From Chitinophagales bacterium (GTDB lineage Bacteria; Bacteroidota; Bacteroidia; Chitinophagales; Chitinophagaceae): a DNA stretch of 64,000 nt. Of this stretch, positions 48,911 to 58,146 are shown in pieces; within the stretch, counting starts at the first letter, position 1; every line of letters begins with the position of its first letter. The notes under the pieces are model-generated. The model had not been told where the DNA came from. It ran no database searches and saw only the letters and a program-made list of their open reading frames with translations. A program made the translations under genes and the position numbers. The stretch covers positions 124,001 through 188,000 of the forward strand of contig JAFLBK010000002.1 in assembly GCA_017303335.1 (NCBI GenBank), read 5' to 3'.

Positions 48911-48972
48911 GCGCAGGGCTATTACCGGCTTCCAAAACACCCGGATAAGAAAGCCTGCTTGCTGAAACGATC

Positions 48973-49644
48973 ATGAAAAAATACGCCGTAATCGTTGCCG
49001 GTGGTACGGGCACCCGGATGAACAGCATTACCCCCAAACAGTTCATGCTGCTGCATGGGAAACCCGTTCTCTACTACACGCTTCGCACCTTCCTCGACGC
49101 CTACGCCGATATGCAGGTGATCCTGGTACTGCCGGATGAACACATGGACGCAGGTTACGAAATCATCGACGCTTATTTCGGACACGACCGCATACAGGTT
49201 ACGATTGGCGGGCCTACACGTTTTCACTCCGTACAAAACGGGTTGCAACTTGTAACCGAGGAAAGCATCGTATTCGTTCACGACGCGGTTCGTTGCCTGC
49301 TGAGCACCGCCCTGGTACACCGCTGTTATGAAAAAGCGCTGGAATCGGGTTCCGCGATACCGGCTATCGACAGCCGCGACAGCGTGCGTATCCTCACACC
49401 CGAAGGCAATGAATCGGTGGAGCGTAGTTCGGTAAAACTGGTACAAACACCACAGACCTTTCACAGCAGGATACTGATACCCGCTTACCAGATCGACTAC
49501 AAAGACCGCTTCACCGATGAAGCCACCGTGGCCGAAGCTTTTGGAATCAAAATACAATTGGTGGAAGGCGAGGAGAATAATTTCAAGATCACCAGGCCGC
49601 TGGATATGATACTGGCCGAGCAGGTACTCCAAAAAGAAACATAA
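48973..49644 (+). CDS. ispD: 2-C-methyl-D-erythritol 4-phosphate cytidylyltransferase
   Basis: 223 aa. N-terminal AVIVAGGTGTRMNSITPKQFMLLHGKPVL is the CTP-binding loop; RFHSVQNGL, VFVHDAVRCL and VQTPQTFHS follow in the family order. The enzyme makes CDP-methylerythritol in the MEP pathway for isoprenoid precursors, showing that this organism uses MEP rather than mevalonate. It ends 10 bp from the convergent L,D-transpeptidase gene. Confidence 0.95.
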   Translation: MKKYAVIVAGGTGTRMNSITPKQFMLLHGKPVLYYTLRTFLDAYADMQVILVLPDEHMDAGYEIIDAYFGHDRIQVTIGGPTRFHSVQNGLQLVTEESIVFVHDAVRCLLSTALVHRCYEKALESGSAIPAIDSRDSVRILTPEGNESVERSSVKLVQTPQTFHSRILIPAYQIDYKDRFTDEATVAEAFGIKIQLVEGEENNFKITRPLDMILAEQVLQKET

Positions 49645-49654
49645 GCTCCGACTC

Positions 49655-51190
49655 TTATTTTATTTTCCTGTACACATCTTCGTAAAAGCGCAACTCCCCG
49701 TCGGCGTTGATCCAGGCGGTATGGTATAGTACGAATACCGGTATCTTTTCGGTGGCTGGTACCGTAATGGGCGCCTGGTTATGCAGGCATCCTTTCTCAC
49801 TGAGCGTATCCAGCGCAAGGGTATTGCCCCGCATGATGTATCGCCCCAGTTCCATGGCTTTTTCCAGCCGCATGCAGCCATGACTGAAATACCGTTTATT
49901 CATGCTGAACAAGAATTTATTCGGGGTATCGTGCAGGTACACGCTGAAGGAGTTGTAAAAATTGAGTTTTACCAATCCCAGCGCATTGTCGCAACCCGTC
50001 GATTGCCGGATCGTATACGGAAAATTCGACGGGCCCAGGGAATGCCAGTTGATGTTTTCCGGGTTCACCACTTTTCCGCTGCTGTTGAGTACCTGGTAAT
50101 TATTGGCAGCGAGGTACCCGCGGTTTCGTTTGATGATGGGTAACAGTTCCCGCGTAGCGATCTTGTAGGGTACGTTCCAGTAGGGATATAAGATCACTTC
50201 TGTAATGGTGGAGGAGAGGGTGGGGGTAGGGGTGGATTGTTTGCCAACAATCAGCCGGGATGTTAGTACAAGGTTACCGTGTTCATACAAAAGCAGGCTC
50301 GCGGATGGAAGGTTGACGATCGCCACGTGTTGCTCCTGCTTGATGCAGTGCAGCCAGCGCATCGCATTCAGGGCGCTTTCGAGTTCGCCGACACGTTGCC
50401 GCAGCGGAACATTCAGCGCCTGCAGCGTGGTGGAACGCAGGGCTCCATCGTTTAACAACCCGAACAGGTTTTGCGCTTCTTTCAGTTTCACTTTCAGCAG
50501 AGCATCCGACGGCTTGCTGCTGTCGGCCGGTACGAATCCCCATTGCTGCAAACGACTGACCAGCGCCGGGTTGCTGTTGCTGACCTTATTCGATGTAACG
50601 GCAACGTCTTTAAAACCCGGGGCAGATACAACGGTTACCAGCGAAGACAGCCGGGATCGTACAGCGGTATATGCCGGATCTTTTAATTCCTGTTCTGCCA
50701 GCAACAGGGCAAAACGGCCGGAAAGGAGGTAGGTGTTCAACAGGAGCGGAAGATCGTAACAGCCGGGCTGGTATTTCAAACCGTCGTATCCAAGCGATTC
50801 GGCTTTATTGCCCAGGAGCAGGTCGTGCAGCCAGTGCAAAGCCGCGTCGGTGAATTGTAATTCCGCGGATACAGAGTCATGTACCCGCTCTCCGGCAAGC
50901 CATGCATGGCAAAGTTCGGGATGATAATCGGTTTGTTGTAACCCAAGCAAGGCCGCATTGCCGGTATACACCAGGAGTTGCCGGAGGTCGCTGCGGTGCT
51001 GTTCATCAAGCCAGGAATAATTGTAATTGTTATGCTGGTAAAACGCTCTTACTTCGTTGGGGTATTGTAAGCCGGGTAACGCGGATGCATGGATCTGGGC
51101 TTTCAGTTTTTCGGGGAGCGACTGGCCGAAGGAAGCCAGTGCGCAAAGCGCCGTGGCCAGTAACAGTATACAAACTTTGTAAGGTTTCAT
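49655..51190 (-). CDS. Exported L,D-transpeptidase (YcbB/LdtD type)
   Basis: 511 aa with a signal peptide (MKPYKVCILLLATALCALASFGQ). The long N-terminal region holds a scaffold with RQRVGELESALNAMRWL, the peptidoglycan-binding-like region of YcbB proteins. The catalytic YkuD domain lies in the last 200 residues, with nucleophile Cys439 in YFSHGCMRLEKAMEL. It makes 3-3 crosslinks in peptidoglycan or attaches proteins to it. It overlaps the zinc-ribbon gene upstream by 4 bp (ATGA). Confidence 0.9.
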   Translation of the reverse strand: MKPYKVCILLLATALCALASFGQSLPEKLKAQIHASALPGLQYPNEVRAFYQHNNYNYSWLDEQHRSDLRQLLVYTGNAALLGLQQTDYHPELCHAWLAGERVHDSVSAELQFTDAALHWLHDLLLGNKAESLGYDGLKYQPGCYDLPLLLNTYLLSGRFALLLAEQELKDPAYTAVRSRLSSLVTVVSAPGFKDVAVTSNKVSNSNPALVSRLQQWGFVPADSSKPSDALLKVKLKEAQNLFGLLNDGALRSTTLQALNVPLRQRVGELESALNAMRWLHCIKQEQHVAIVNLPSASLLLYEHGNLVLTSRLIVGKQSTPTPTLSSTITEVILYPYWNVPYKIATRELLPIIKRNRGYLAANNYQVLNSSGKVVNPENINWHSLGPSNFPYTIRQSTGCDNALGLVKLNFYNSFSVYLHDTPNKFLFSMNKRYFSHGCMRLEKAMELGRYIMRGNTLALDTLSEKGCLHNQAPITVPATEKIPVFVLYHTAWINADGELRFYEDVYRKIK

Positions 51191-51456
51191 AGAACCTTTT
51201 CTTTCTGCCAGCGCTTTAAGTGCGGCAATGCCCGGAGCGATCCTTCGATGATGTTCTCCGGCAAACTCATCTGTTTCATCTGCGTACCGATCAGTTCTTT
51301 CATTTCCTGGAGCGACATGCCGGGATTGATGAAGTGCCCGTCCTGGTAGCAGTACTTGCAGTATTCATTGTTTTTTGAACCATCCTTTTCGGTACCCCGG
51401 TCGGCCATATCGTCGATGGGCATGGTACAACTCTGGCAGAATAATTTCGGACTCAT
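51187..51456 (-). CDS. Small putative zinc-ribbon protein
   Basis: 89 aa from the ATG at 51456. N-terminal cysteines CQSC and CKYC (residues about 7-10 and 32-35) form a four-Cys zinc site, as in small proteins of the 'putative zinc ribbon' family. The C-terminal half is a helix (SLQEMKELIGTQMKQMSLPENIIEGSLRAL). Function is unknown; such domains are often found next to stress or efflux genes. Its stop overlaps the start of the L,D-transpeptidase gene. Confidence 0.75.
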   Translation of the reverse strand: MSPKLFCQSCTMPIDDMADRGTEKDGSKNNEYCKYCYQDGHFINPGMSLQEMKELIGTQMKQMSLPENIIEGSLRALPHLKRWQKEKVL

Positions 51457-51479
51457 ACGATTCGATTTGTTACGGTTGT

Positions 51480-51770
51480 TTATTTTTTGATCCATTTACC
51501 GATCCGGGCCATGATCTTATCTTCGGCCCTGGCGGCCAGTTTGGAAGCGAACTTAGCGGCGATCTCGGAGAGGATGCCTGCTTCGGTTCTTCCTTCTGTT
51601 TCTTTTTCCGTCTTCACGCCACTGAATACCTGGCCCGCAATATTCGAAGGCCTGAGGCTATCTTTCACATCCCGCCAATCGTAGCGGATGGCTTTTTCCA
51701 GTTCCGCCCGGCGTAACTTCAGCCGTTTTTTTTCTTCGCGGACCTGCTTGCTGTTCTTAAAGGTTTTCAT
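51480..51770 (-). CDS. Small basic protein of unknown function
   Basis: 96 aa from the ATG at 51770 (MKTFKNSKQVREEKKRLK). Highly charged, with a predicted coiled-coil N-terminal half and a C-terminal amphipathic helix (AGILSEIAAKFASKLAARAEDKIMARIGKW). It overlaps the start region of the holin-like gene by 14 bp, so it is co-transcribed with it. No recognised family. Confidence 0.65.
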   Translation of the reverse strand: MKTFKNSKQVREEKKRLKLRRAELEKAIRYDWRDVKDSLRPSNIAGQVFSGVKTEKETEGRTEAGILSEIAAKFASKLAARAEDKIMARIGKWIKK

Positions 51771-52125
51771 CGCTGTCCTCCTCTTCGTTGAATAATTGCT
51801 GTAAGATGGCATTCATGATCGGCATACGCAGGATCCTTTCTTTCAATGACCAAACCAATATGCCGATGAGCAGGTAGATGCCCGCCACGATCAGGAAACC
51901 CCAGTAATATTCGCCCGTTAGTTTGGCAAAAGCGAAGGCAACCGCCACGCTGCTGAAAATGACAAACATGACAAAGACCAGCAACGCGATGGTTACCGCT
52001 ATGATGTTGGCCAGCAGGGCCGATGTTTTTTCGGCCACGCTCAGTTTTACTGCGCTGATGTGGTTATTCACGTATTCCTTCACGTGATCGGCCATTTCTT
52101 CCACTTTGGCGAATGTTTTTTCCAT
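51757..52125 (-). CDS. Phage-holin-family-like membrane protein (YqjE type)
   Basis: 122 aa with two adjacent membrane spans (LLANIIAVTIALLVFVMFVIFSSVAVAFAF and WGFLIVAGIYLLIGILVW) between a charged N-terminal helix and an acidic tail (NEEEDSDENL). This matches the chromosomal 'phage holin family' of YqjE-type proteins, which are not phage-borne and often accompany YtxH-like genes in stress operons. Function is unproven. Confidence 0.75.
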   Translation of the reverse strand: MEKTFAKVEEMADHVKEYVNNHISAVKLSVAEKTSALLANIIAVTIALLVFVMFVIFSSVAVAFAFAKLTGEYYWGFLIVAGIYLLIGILVWSLKERILRMPIMNAILQQLFNEEEDSDENL

Positions 52126-52142
52126 CGTTTCTGTTTTAACGG

Positions 52143-52367
52143 TCAGGCGAATTCCTCCATTTTTTCTTTCAGGCCTTCCTTCACCTCGTTCAGTTTCTCC
52201 ATACCCTTGTTGAACTTGTCTTTCACGTCATCGGCCATTTTCCGGCCTTCTTCTTTCATCTTCTTTCTTGTCTCGGACCCCTTACCCGGGGCGAAGAGTA
52301 CACCGAGGACGGCGCCAACGGCCATACCCGCTGCCAGCGCTGCCAGTATTTTACCATTCTTGTTCAT
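52143..52367 (-). CDS. YtxH-like protein
   Basis: 74 aa from the ATG at 52367 (MNKNGKILAALAAGMAVGAVLGVLFAPGKGSETRKK). One N-terminal hydrophobic helix with the LFAPGKGSETR motif is the YtxH hallmark. The C-terminal half is a charged amphipathic helix (ADDVKDKFNKGMEKLNEVKEGLKEK). Family members are linked to general stress. It is first in an operon with the holin-like and small basic genes. Confidence 0.85.
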   Translation of the reverse strand: MNKNGKILAALAAGMAVGAVLGVLFAPGKGSETRKKMKEEGRKMADDVKDKFNKGMEKLNEVKEGLKEKMEEFA

Positions 52368-52500
52368 ACTGTATAGTTTGAGATTACCGGATAAAGGTCC
52401 TCTTTTTCGCCGCGGCTTGCAATGATAAGCGTCAGCAGTGGCTTTGACAGCTATCATTGAACCAGGCCTTGTCCGGTTCTAAGTTTACAAAAAAGAGCAC

Positions 52501-53340
52501 ATGAAACGGATCATCGCCGCTTTTGATGGATTGAAGTATTCCACGAGCACAAGGGACTACAGCATTGCACTGGCGAAGGCCGGTAACATGCATCTTACAG
52601 CAGTCTTTCTCGATGATTTCTCGTATACCAGCTATAAGGTATATGAACTGATCACCGAAGAGGGCGTATCGGAAAAAAAACTCAGGCAGTTCGCCCGCCA
52701 GGACGTGGCGACCCGTAAAAAGGCTTCGGCCGATATGGAAGCGGCGTGCCGGAAGGCAGGCATCGAGTACAATGTGCACCACGACCGTAAGGTGGCCCTG
52801 AAGGAATTGCTGCATGAGAGCATCTATGCCGACCTGCTGATCATCGACAGCAAGGAAACCCTTACCCATTACGAAGAAACCCTGCCCACCCGTTTTATAC
52901 GCGACCTGCTGGCCGAAGTGCAATGCCCGGTAATGCTGGTGCCGAAACGGTACAAACCGGTCGACAAAGCGGTGCTGCTCTTCGATGGAAGCCCGTCATC
53001 GGTGCATGCCATCCGCATGTTCAGCTACCTGTACCCGGTGAACGAAACATTGCCGGTGGAAGTGATCTCGGTAAAAGGGATGGGCCGCGATAAACACCTG
53101 CCCGACGGCAGCCTGATGAAGGAGTTTATCCGTCATCATTTTCCGAAAGCCGGTTACAAAGTGCTGAAAGGACTCCCCGAGATCGAGATCGTAAAATACC
53201 TGGAAACAGAGAAGAAACAACCGCTGGTGGTACTGGGCGCTTACCGCCGGGGAACCGTATCCCGCTGGTTCAAGGCCAGCATGGCCGATGAACTGATGAT
53301 CGAACTGAAATGCCCGTTGTTCATCGCACACAGTAAGTAG
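52501..53340 (+). CDS. Universal stress protein with two Usp domains
   Basis: 279 aa made of two tandem Usp domains (about residues 1-150 and 155-279). The first begins KRIIAAFDGLKYSTSTRDYSI and the second reads KAVLLFDGSPSSVHAIRMF. The nucleotide-binding G-x2-G-x9-G(S/T) motif is not clear in either half, so it may not bind ATP. It is divergent from the YtxH operon and 4 bp upstream of a small membrane protein gene. Confidence 0.88.
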   Translation: MKRIIAAFDGLKYSTSTRDYSIALAKAGNMHLTAVFLDDFSYTSYKVYELITEEGVSEKKLRQFARQDVATRKKASADMEAACRKAGIEYNVHHDRKVALKELLHESIYADLLIIDSKETLTHYEETLPTRFIRDLLAEVQCPVMLVPKRYKPVDKAVLLFDGSPSSVHAIRMFSYLYPVNETLPVEVISVKGMGRDKHLPDGSLMKEFIRHHFPKAGYKVLKGLPEIEIVKYLETEKKQPLVVLGAYRRGTVSRWFKASMADELMIELKCPLFIAHSK

Positions 53341-53344
53341 AAAG

Positions 53345-53689
53345 ATGTATAAGAAGCGGATGCTTATATTGATCAAGATCATCCACAGCATCGTGTGGCT
53401 TTTTTTCAACGGGGTGCTGATCTATCTTTTTTATGCGGGCATCACCAACCGGATCGATGGGTGGGTATGGGCCGGACTGGGTTGCTTTGTGCTGGAAGGA
53501 GCGGTCTTGTTGCTGTTCAAAAATTATTGCCCGCTAACCCTCGTCGCCCGGAAATATTCCGATTCAACGAAAGATAATTTCGATATTTACCTGCCGGAAT
53601 GGCTGGCTAAGTACAACAAAACCATTTATTCCGGCCTGCTCGGCATCGCCATCCTGCTATTGGCGTACCGTTTAGCATCGAACGCATAA
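53345..53689 (+). CDS. Small membrane protein of unknown function
   Basis: 114 aa with three or four hydrophobic segments: ILIKIIHSIVWLFFNGVLIYLFYAG, WAGLGCFVLEGAVLLL, and YSGLLGIAILLLAYRLA. A conserved-looking LLLFKNYCPLTLVARKYSD lies in the middle. It is 4 bp after the Usp gene and 4 bp before the next gene, an operon arrangement. No recognised function. Confidence 0.7.
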   Translation: MYKKRMLILIKIIHSIVWLFFNGVLIYLFYAGITNRIDGWVWAGLGCFVLEGAVLLLFKNYCPLTLVARKYSDSTKDNFDIYLPEWLAKYNKTIYSGLLGIAILLLAYRLASNA

Positions 53690-53693
53690 CAAA

Positions 53694-54704
53694 TTGGATT
53701 CACTTACCCATATTGCCCTCGGCGCCTGTGTAGGCGAAGCGTTCTTTGAGCGTGGCTTTGGCAAGAAGGCCATGATCTGGGGAGCGCTGGCGCAAAGCAT
53801 ACCCGATATTGATTTCGTGGCGGGTTTGTGGACGAGCCCGGCCGGCGACCTGCTGGCGCACCGCGGGTTCACGCATTCGATCCTGTTCGCCCTGCTCATC
53901 ATACCGGCTTTTGCGCTGACGGCCGACAAGATCCACCGGCCGCACAACATCGCTTTCCGTACCTGGATACTTTTCTTCGCCGCCGAAGTGTTCATGCACC
54001 TCTTCATCGACGCGTTCAACAACTATGGCATCGGGTGGTTCGAACCGTTCAGTCATGCCCGGTATTCATTCAATACCATTTATGTTGCCGATCCGTTCTT
54101 TTCTCTCTGGCCGGGTATCGCGTTGCTGATGCTGATCCTGCTGAAGCGCTACAGCCCCAAACGCCGTTTCTGGTGGCGATTCGGGTTGATCCTTCCGTTC
54201 ACCTACCTGGGCTACTGCACCGTAAATAAGTTGACGATCGACCGGGACGTGCGCCAGGCATTTGCCCGGCAGCAGATCAACCACGAACGCTATTTCACCA
54301 CGCCGGCGCCTTTGCAGAACTGGCTCTGGTATGTGGTGGCGGGTAACGACAGCGGCTATCATGTTGGCTTCCGCTCCCTGTTCGACAGCAGGAAGGATAT
54401 ACAATTCACCTATTTTCCCCGCAACGACTCCTTGCTGAAGCCCATTGCCCAGGACGAAGAGCTGCACAAGCTGATCCGCTTCTCGGAACAATTTTATACG
54501 GTTGAGAAATGGAACGATACGCTGGTGTTCAACGACCTTCGTTTCGGGCAGATCATCGGCTGGGAGAAACCGAAAGAACGCTTCGTGTTTCATTTCTTCC
54601 TTCAGTACCCGGATGGCAACAAGATGGTCGTTCAGCGGGGCCGCTTCACCGGGTGGAACCGGCAGGTAGCGAAAAATTTTCTGCGGCGCATCCGCGGTAA
54701 CTGA
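53694..54704 (+). CDS. Inner-membrane metal-dependent hydrolase of the DUF457/YdjM type (TTG start)
   Basis: 336 aa beginning at TTG (53694), chosen because DSLTHIALGACVGEA is the invariant start of the family. The motif has His and Asp residues spaced through the membrane domain: LTHIALG, QSIPDIDF, HRGFTHSI and HLFIDAFNNYG. This is a membrane-bound, probably zinc-dependent, hydrolase family related to LexA-regulated YdjM; the C-terminal 120 residues are soluble. Substrate is unknown. Confidence 0.85.
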   Translation: MDSLTHIALGACVGEAFFERGFGKKAMIWGALAQSIPDIDFVAGLWTSPAGDLLAHRGFTHSILFALLIIPAFALTADKIHRPHNIAFRTWILFFAAEVFMHLFIDAFNNYGIGWFEPFSHARYSFNTIYVADPFFSLWPGIALLMLILLKRYSPKRRFWWRFGLILPFTYLGYCTVNKLTIDRDVRQAFARQQINHERYFTTPAPLQNWLWYVVAGNDSGYHVGFRSLFDSRKDIQFTYFPRNDSLLKPIAQDEELHKLIRFSEQFYTVEKWNDTLVFNDLRFGQIIGWEKPKERFVFHFFLQYPDGNKMVVQRGRFTGWNRQVAKNFLRRIRGN

Positions 54705-54712
54705 GTTTCGTT

Positions 54713-55843
54713 TCAGGAATGCCGCCTGAAGTAGAAGGTAAAAAGATAGAAGACGAGCCGGATGAACTGGTACGAAAGCCAGCGGCTGAATTGTTTGAAT
54801 ACATTTTTGGTGCGCAGGTGCGCTTCCATGCTGATGATTGTGCAGTCTTCTTCGATGATCCGCTGCAACAGGTTCCGGGTATGTTCCGCAAATGCGGCGT
54901 TGCGGATATCCAGGTTCAGTTCGATACTGGCATAGGCGCTGATATTATTGATATTGTACGAGCCGATTGTCATCCATTCACCATCGCATACCGCCATCTT
55001 CCCGTGGAGCACATTGCGGTTGTATTCGTAAAGTTGTATGCCATTGCGCAGGAGCCAGTCGTACAACCAGCGCTCGGCGCTCTTCGCCACTTTCACATCC
55101 GATCTGCCCGCGGCGATCACCCGTATCGCTACGCCCCGTTTGATGGCGCTGAGCATTTGCCGGCGGATGAAGCCGCTGGGTAAAAAATAACTGCAGAGGA
55201 TCGTCACTTCTTTTTTTGAGGAACGCAGGATCTCTACATAGGTGGAGGATATCTGGTTCTTACGACGCACCCAGTCGTTGCGGCGCATACGTACCTCGCT
55301 GCGTTCTTCCGCGGGGAAATCAAATGTCGGGGGATGTAATTCGCAGGGCGTTATGCCCATATTCATGGGGTAGCCATACCAGGATTTCCAGCAGAGTACG
55401 CAGAGCTCTTTGGCGATCTCACCTTCGGCGAATACGGCAAAGTCGAGCCAGGCCGGCGTACCGGGCATATCGTTGTACCGGTCGCCGATATTGATGCCGC
55501 CCACCAGGGCGTAGCGGGTATCCACCACAGTTACTTTATGGTGCATGCGCCTGCCGAAATAAAAATCGTTGCTGCGGAAGACCGGTTCAAAAAAGCGGAC
55601 ATGGATGCCGGCATCCTTTAACTCCTGGATGAAGGAACCGGGTAATTTTCGGGAAGCATAGCCATCGGCCATCAGGTATACGGAAACCTTTCGGCCGGCT
55701 GCGTCCTTCAACGCCGCGGCAACCCGGGTTCCTGTTTCATCGTCTTCGAAAATATAGGTTTGAAGGTGGATGCTGTCGGTTGCGTCGGCGATCAGGCGAA
55801 GCAGTAATTCGAAATAACCCGAACCGCCGCGGATCAATTGCAC
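54713..55843 (-). CDS. Phospholipase D-family protein, cardiolipin-synthase-like
   Basis: 376 aa. Two HxKxxxxD motifs (HHKVTVVDTRYALVGGIN near residue 101 and LHGKMAVCDGEWMTIGSYN near 283) are present, as in the two-domain PLD superfamily. There is no clear membrane anchor at the N-terminus; the C-terminal FIRLVFYLFTFYF is hydrophobic. The visible start is a GTG at 55843; no ATG is available upstream before an in-frame stop. It is likely a phosphatidyl transferase/cardiolipin synthase. It follows the PolX-type gene by 35 bp. Confidence 0.85.
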   Translation of the reverse strand: MQLIRGGSGYFELLLRLIADATDSIHLQTYIFEDDETGTRVAAALKDAAGRKVSVYLMADGYASRKLPGSFIQELKDAGIHVRFFEPVFRSNDFYFGRRMHHKVTVVDTRYALVGGINIGDRYNDMPGTPAWLDFAVFAEGEIAKELCVLCWKSWYGYPMNMGITPCELHPPTFDFPAEERSEVRMRRNDWVRRKNQISSTYVEILRSSKKEVTILCSYFLPSGFIRRQMLSAIKRGVAIRVIAAGRSDVKVAKSAERWLYDWLLRNGIQLYEYNRNVLHGKMAVCDGEWMTIGSYNINNISAYASIELNLDIRNAAFAEHTRNLLQRIIEEDCTIISMEAHLRTKNVFKQFSRWLSYQFIRLVFYLFTFYFRRHS

Positions 55844-55878
55844 TTTGTTCTGTATCGTGAAATGGTTTTTGATACCGT

Positions 55879-56901
55879 TTATTTAATGCCCGCCTTTATC
55901 AGTTCATTACCACCCGTACGCTGTTCGGGCGGGATATAAGATAGTCCGAATAATTGATAAATGCTCTCTTCGGTTTCGCCGGCCAGCCGCTTCCCGGTGC
56001 GGCTATCAAAAACGCCGTATTCGTTCATGCGCCAGCCATGCTTCCGGGCGATGGTACGCAAGCGGATATTGTGTTCCCTGCTGCCGGTGAAATAGAACAG
56101 GGCCGAACCATACTGGGATTTTTCCACCACACGGATATCCGCCTGGATACCCCGCTGAAGTTGTACACTGGCCTTTGTGGCGCCGGCTGCGATTACATGA
56201 GCGATGCCGGGAAGCGAAATGAAATGCCTGATGATGGCCCGGTGATTCTTCTGAGCGGCCAGGACGATGATGTCGATATCACCGATCGTTTCCTTTTTCC
56301 GCCGTATGCTTCCGGCAATGCTGGCTTTTTGTACATGGGGGATCTTATTGATCTCCCGTAAAACAGCCCGGGCGATCCGGGATGCTTCGGCCAGCGGGAA
56401 CCGCTTCTTCGTTATGCCTGGTTTCAGGAGTTCATACAACAGGGCGATCCGTTTTTTTCCGAAACCACGGATCGTTTCCAACTTTCCGGCTGCCAGCGCC
56501 GCTGCCAGTTCTTGCCGGGTGCTTATGTGCAGTTCATCGTGCAATTGCCGGATCGTGGCGGGGCCGATACCTTCCGCCTGCATCAGTTCCAACAGGTCTT
56601 GCGGGATTTTCCGTTTCAGTTGTTCGTAAGTGCGGATCCTGCCTGTATGCAGGTACTCGATGATCTTGCGTGCGATACTTTCACCCACCCCTTTGAGGGC
56701 ATCCAGCGCTTTCACATCATCCCCGTACACGTCTACCGGTTCCCGCATATTCGAAAGTACATTGGCTGCCATGGCATAGGCCCGGGCACGGAATCGTTCT
56801 TCCTTTCCCAGGTATTCATAACAACCAGCCATCCGCCGGAAGATCTCCGACAGTTCGGCGTTGTGCCGCAGCGTTGCATTCGGTGTTGTCCGCCTGCGCA
56901 T
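55879..56901 (-). CDS. PolX-type DNA polymerase beta domain without the PHP exonuclease
   Basis: 340 aa. Helix-hairpin-helix segments near residues 65-80 and 110-125 (ALDALKGVGESIARKIIEYL, EGIGPATIRQLH) precede the nucleotidyltransferase core GSIRRKKETIGDIDIIVL with two catalytic Asp residues; a third Asp is in IQADIRVVEK. Bacterial PolX is usually about 570 aa with a C-terminal PHP exonuclease. That domain is absent here, and no PHP gene is adjacent. It is a possible base-excision gap filler. Confidence 0.85.
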   Translation of the reverse strand: MRRRTTPNATLRHNAELSEIFRRMAGCYEYLGKEERFRARAYAMAANVLSNMREPVDVYGDDVKALDALKGVGESIARKIIEYLHTGRIRTYEQLKRKIPQDLLELMQAEGIGPATIRQLHDELHISTRQELAAALAAGKLETIRGFGKKRIALLYELLKPGITKKRFPLAEASRIARAVLREINKIPHVQKASIAGSIRRKKETIGDIDIIVLAAQKNHRAIIRHFISLPGIAHVIAAGATKASVQLQRGIQADIRVVEKSQYGSALFYFTGSREHNIRLRTIARKHGWRMNEYGVFDSRTGKRLAGETEESIYQLFGLSYIPPEQRTGGNELIKAGIK

Positions 56902-57018
56902 GGCGTAAAATTATTCCGGCATGGGAGGCGGTCCGCTGAGTAAAATCATAGTTTGCTCTGACAGCAGTTATATAAAAGCAGCAAACCGGAAAATAACTTT
57001 AGTACAAACGATTGTATC

Positions 57019-58116
57019 ATGACACACACATTTTCTTCCGACGAAAAAGCCGTTCTGCAGGCAGTAAAATATTTACCCGCTGTTTCACTCATCATGCCAT
57101 TCGAACCCAAACTTACTCCAAAAGCGGAATTGGAGTACCGGTTGAAAATGGCGCTGAACAAGACGGAGAAGGAATTGATGGCCAATTACCCGGCCGAGAA
57201 AGCCCTGCCGGTACTGGACAAACTGCGTGACCTGGTGGCAGGGGTAAGTTTCACCACCCTGAAAAAAAGCCTTGCCTTTTTTGTGTCACCGGTGGTTGAA
57301 AAATTATTCTACCTGGATATCCCGGTAAATGAGAAACTGGTCATCGATGAAAGTTTCGAGATCCGCGACCTGGTATACCAGAAAAAGCACGAGATACAAT
57401 ACCTGGTGCTGATGCTGAGCGCCAAAAAGTCGCTGATGTTCCTGGCCGACGCTACCGGGATGAAACTGGTGAAATCCAACCTTGCTGAGCACATGCAGAT
57501 GACGGAAAAGGATACGGCGGAGCGTGTGGCCAATTTCTCCGATCCGGATGCACGGACAGAAATATTGCTCGAGAAGTTCCTGCACCAGATGGACGAGGAT
57601 CTTTCCCTGATGCTGAAAGCGTATCCCTTGCCCGTGTTTGTAATGGGCGCCGAACGGGTGCTGGGTCATTTCAAAAAACTGACAAGGCACCAGCACGATA
57701 TCACCTGGTATGTGGCGGGCAATTACGAAGAATTGCCGGTTCCGCAGATATTTGAAGTGTTGCAACCGCACGTGGCCAACTGGCGGCATGTAAAACAACG
57801 CGACCTGCTCAACCAGGCGGAAAAAGCCATGAATGCGCATAAGCTCGTGTACGGCATGGAACAGGTTTGGGAAGCCGCCACACACCGCAACTCACGCCTG
57901 CTGCTGGTAGAAAAAGGATTCACCTATGCGGCACGCCAGGGCGCCGAGCCGGATGTGATCTACAAAGAAGAACTGCCAAGCGATTACCCGTTTTATATAA
58001 AAGACGCCGTAGACGATGTGATCCAGAAAGTACTGGATAACGGAGGCGATGTGGAGTTTACCGACGATGGAAGCCTGGAAGCCTACGGCCACATTGCGCT
58101 GGTACAGTATTATTAA
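57019..58116 (+). CDS. Bacterial eRF1-like (baeRF) family protein
   Basis: 365 aa, no signal peptide or membrane span. N-terminal FSSDEKAVLQAVKYLPAVSLIMPFEP, then YRLKMALNKTEKEL and LFYLDIPVNEKLVIDESFEIRDLV match the bacterial archaeo-eukaryotic release factor-like (baeRF) families, probably family 3. The middle contains MGAERVLGHFKKL and the C-terminal part RLLLVEKGFTYAA. Function is unproven; a role at stalled or stressed ribosomes has been proposed for the families. It is followed 30 bp later by a universal stress protein gene. Confidence 0.75.
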   Translation: MTHTFSSDEKAVLQAVKYLPAVSLIMPFEPKLTPKAELEYRLKMALNKTEKELMANYPAEKALPVLDKLRDLVAGVSFTTLKKSLAFFVSPVVEKLFYLDIPVNEKLVIDESFEIRDLVYQKKHEIQYLVLMLSAKKSLMFLADATGMKLVKSNLAEHMQMTEKDTAERVANFSDPDARTEILLEKFLHQMDEDLSLMLKAYPLPVFVMGAERVLGHFKKLTRHQHDITWYVAGNYEELPVPQIFEVLQPHVANWRHVKQRDLLNQAEKAMNAHKLVYGMEQVWEAATHRNSRLLLVEKGFTYAARQGAEPDVIYKEELPSDYPFYIKDAVDDVIQKVLDNGGDVEFTDDGSLEAYGHIALVQYY

Positions 58117-58146
58117 CCCGAACCGGAAACGGTTAAAACAACGACC

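Noticed and set aside
51757..52125. Holin-like gene as a prophage remnant
   Set aside because: Neighbours are chromosomal stress genes and no lysis, capsid or integrase genes are present; YqjE-type proteins share the domain name only.
57019..58116. Interpreting the baeRF protein as a canonical release factor
   Set aside because: No GGQ motif was noticed and bacterial RF1/RF2 are a different family; only a family-level similarity is claimed.
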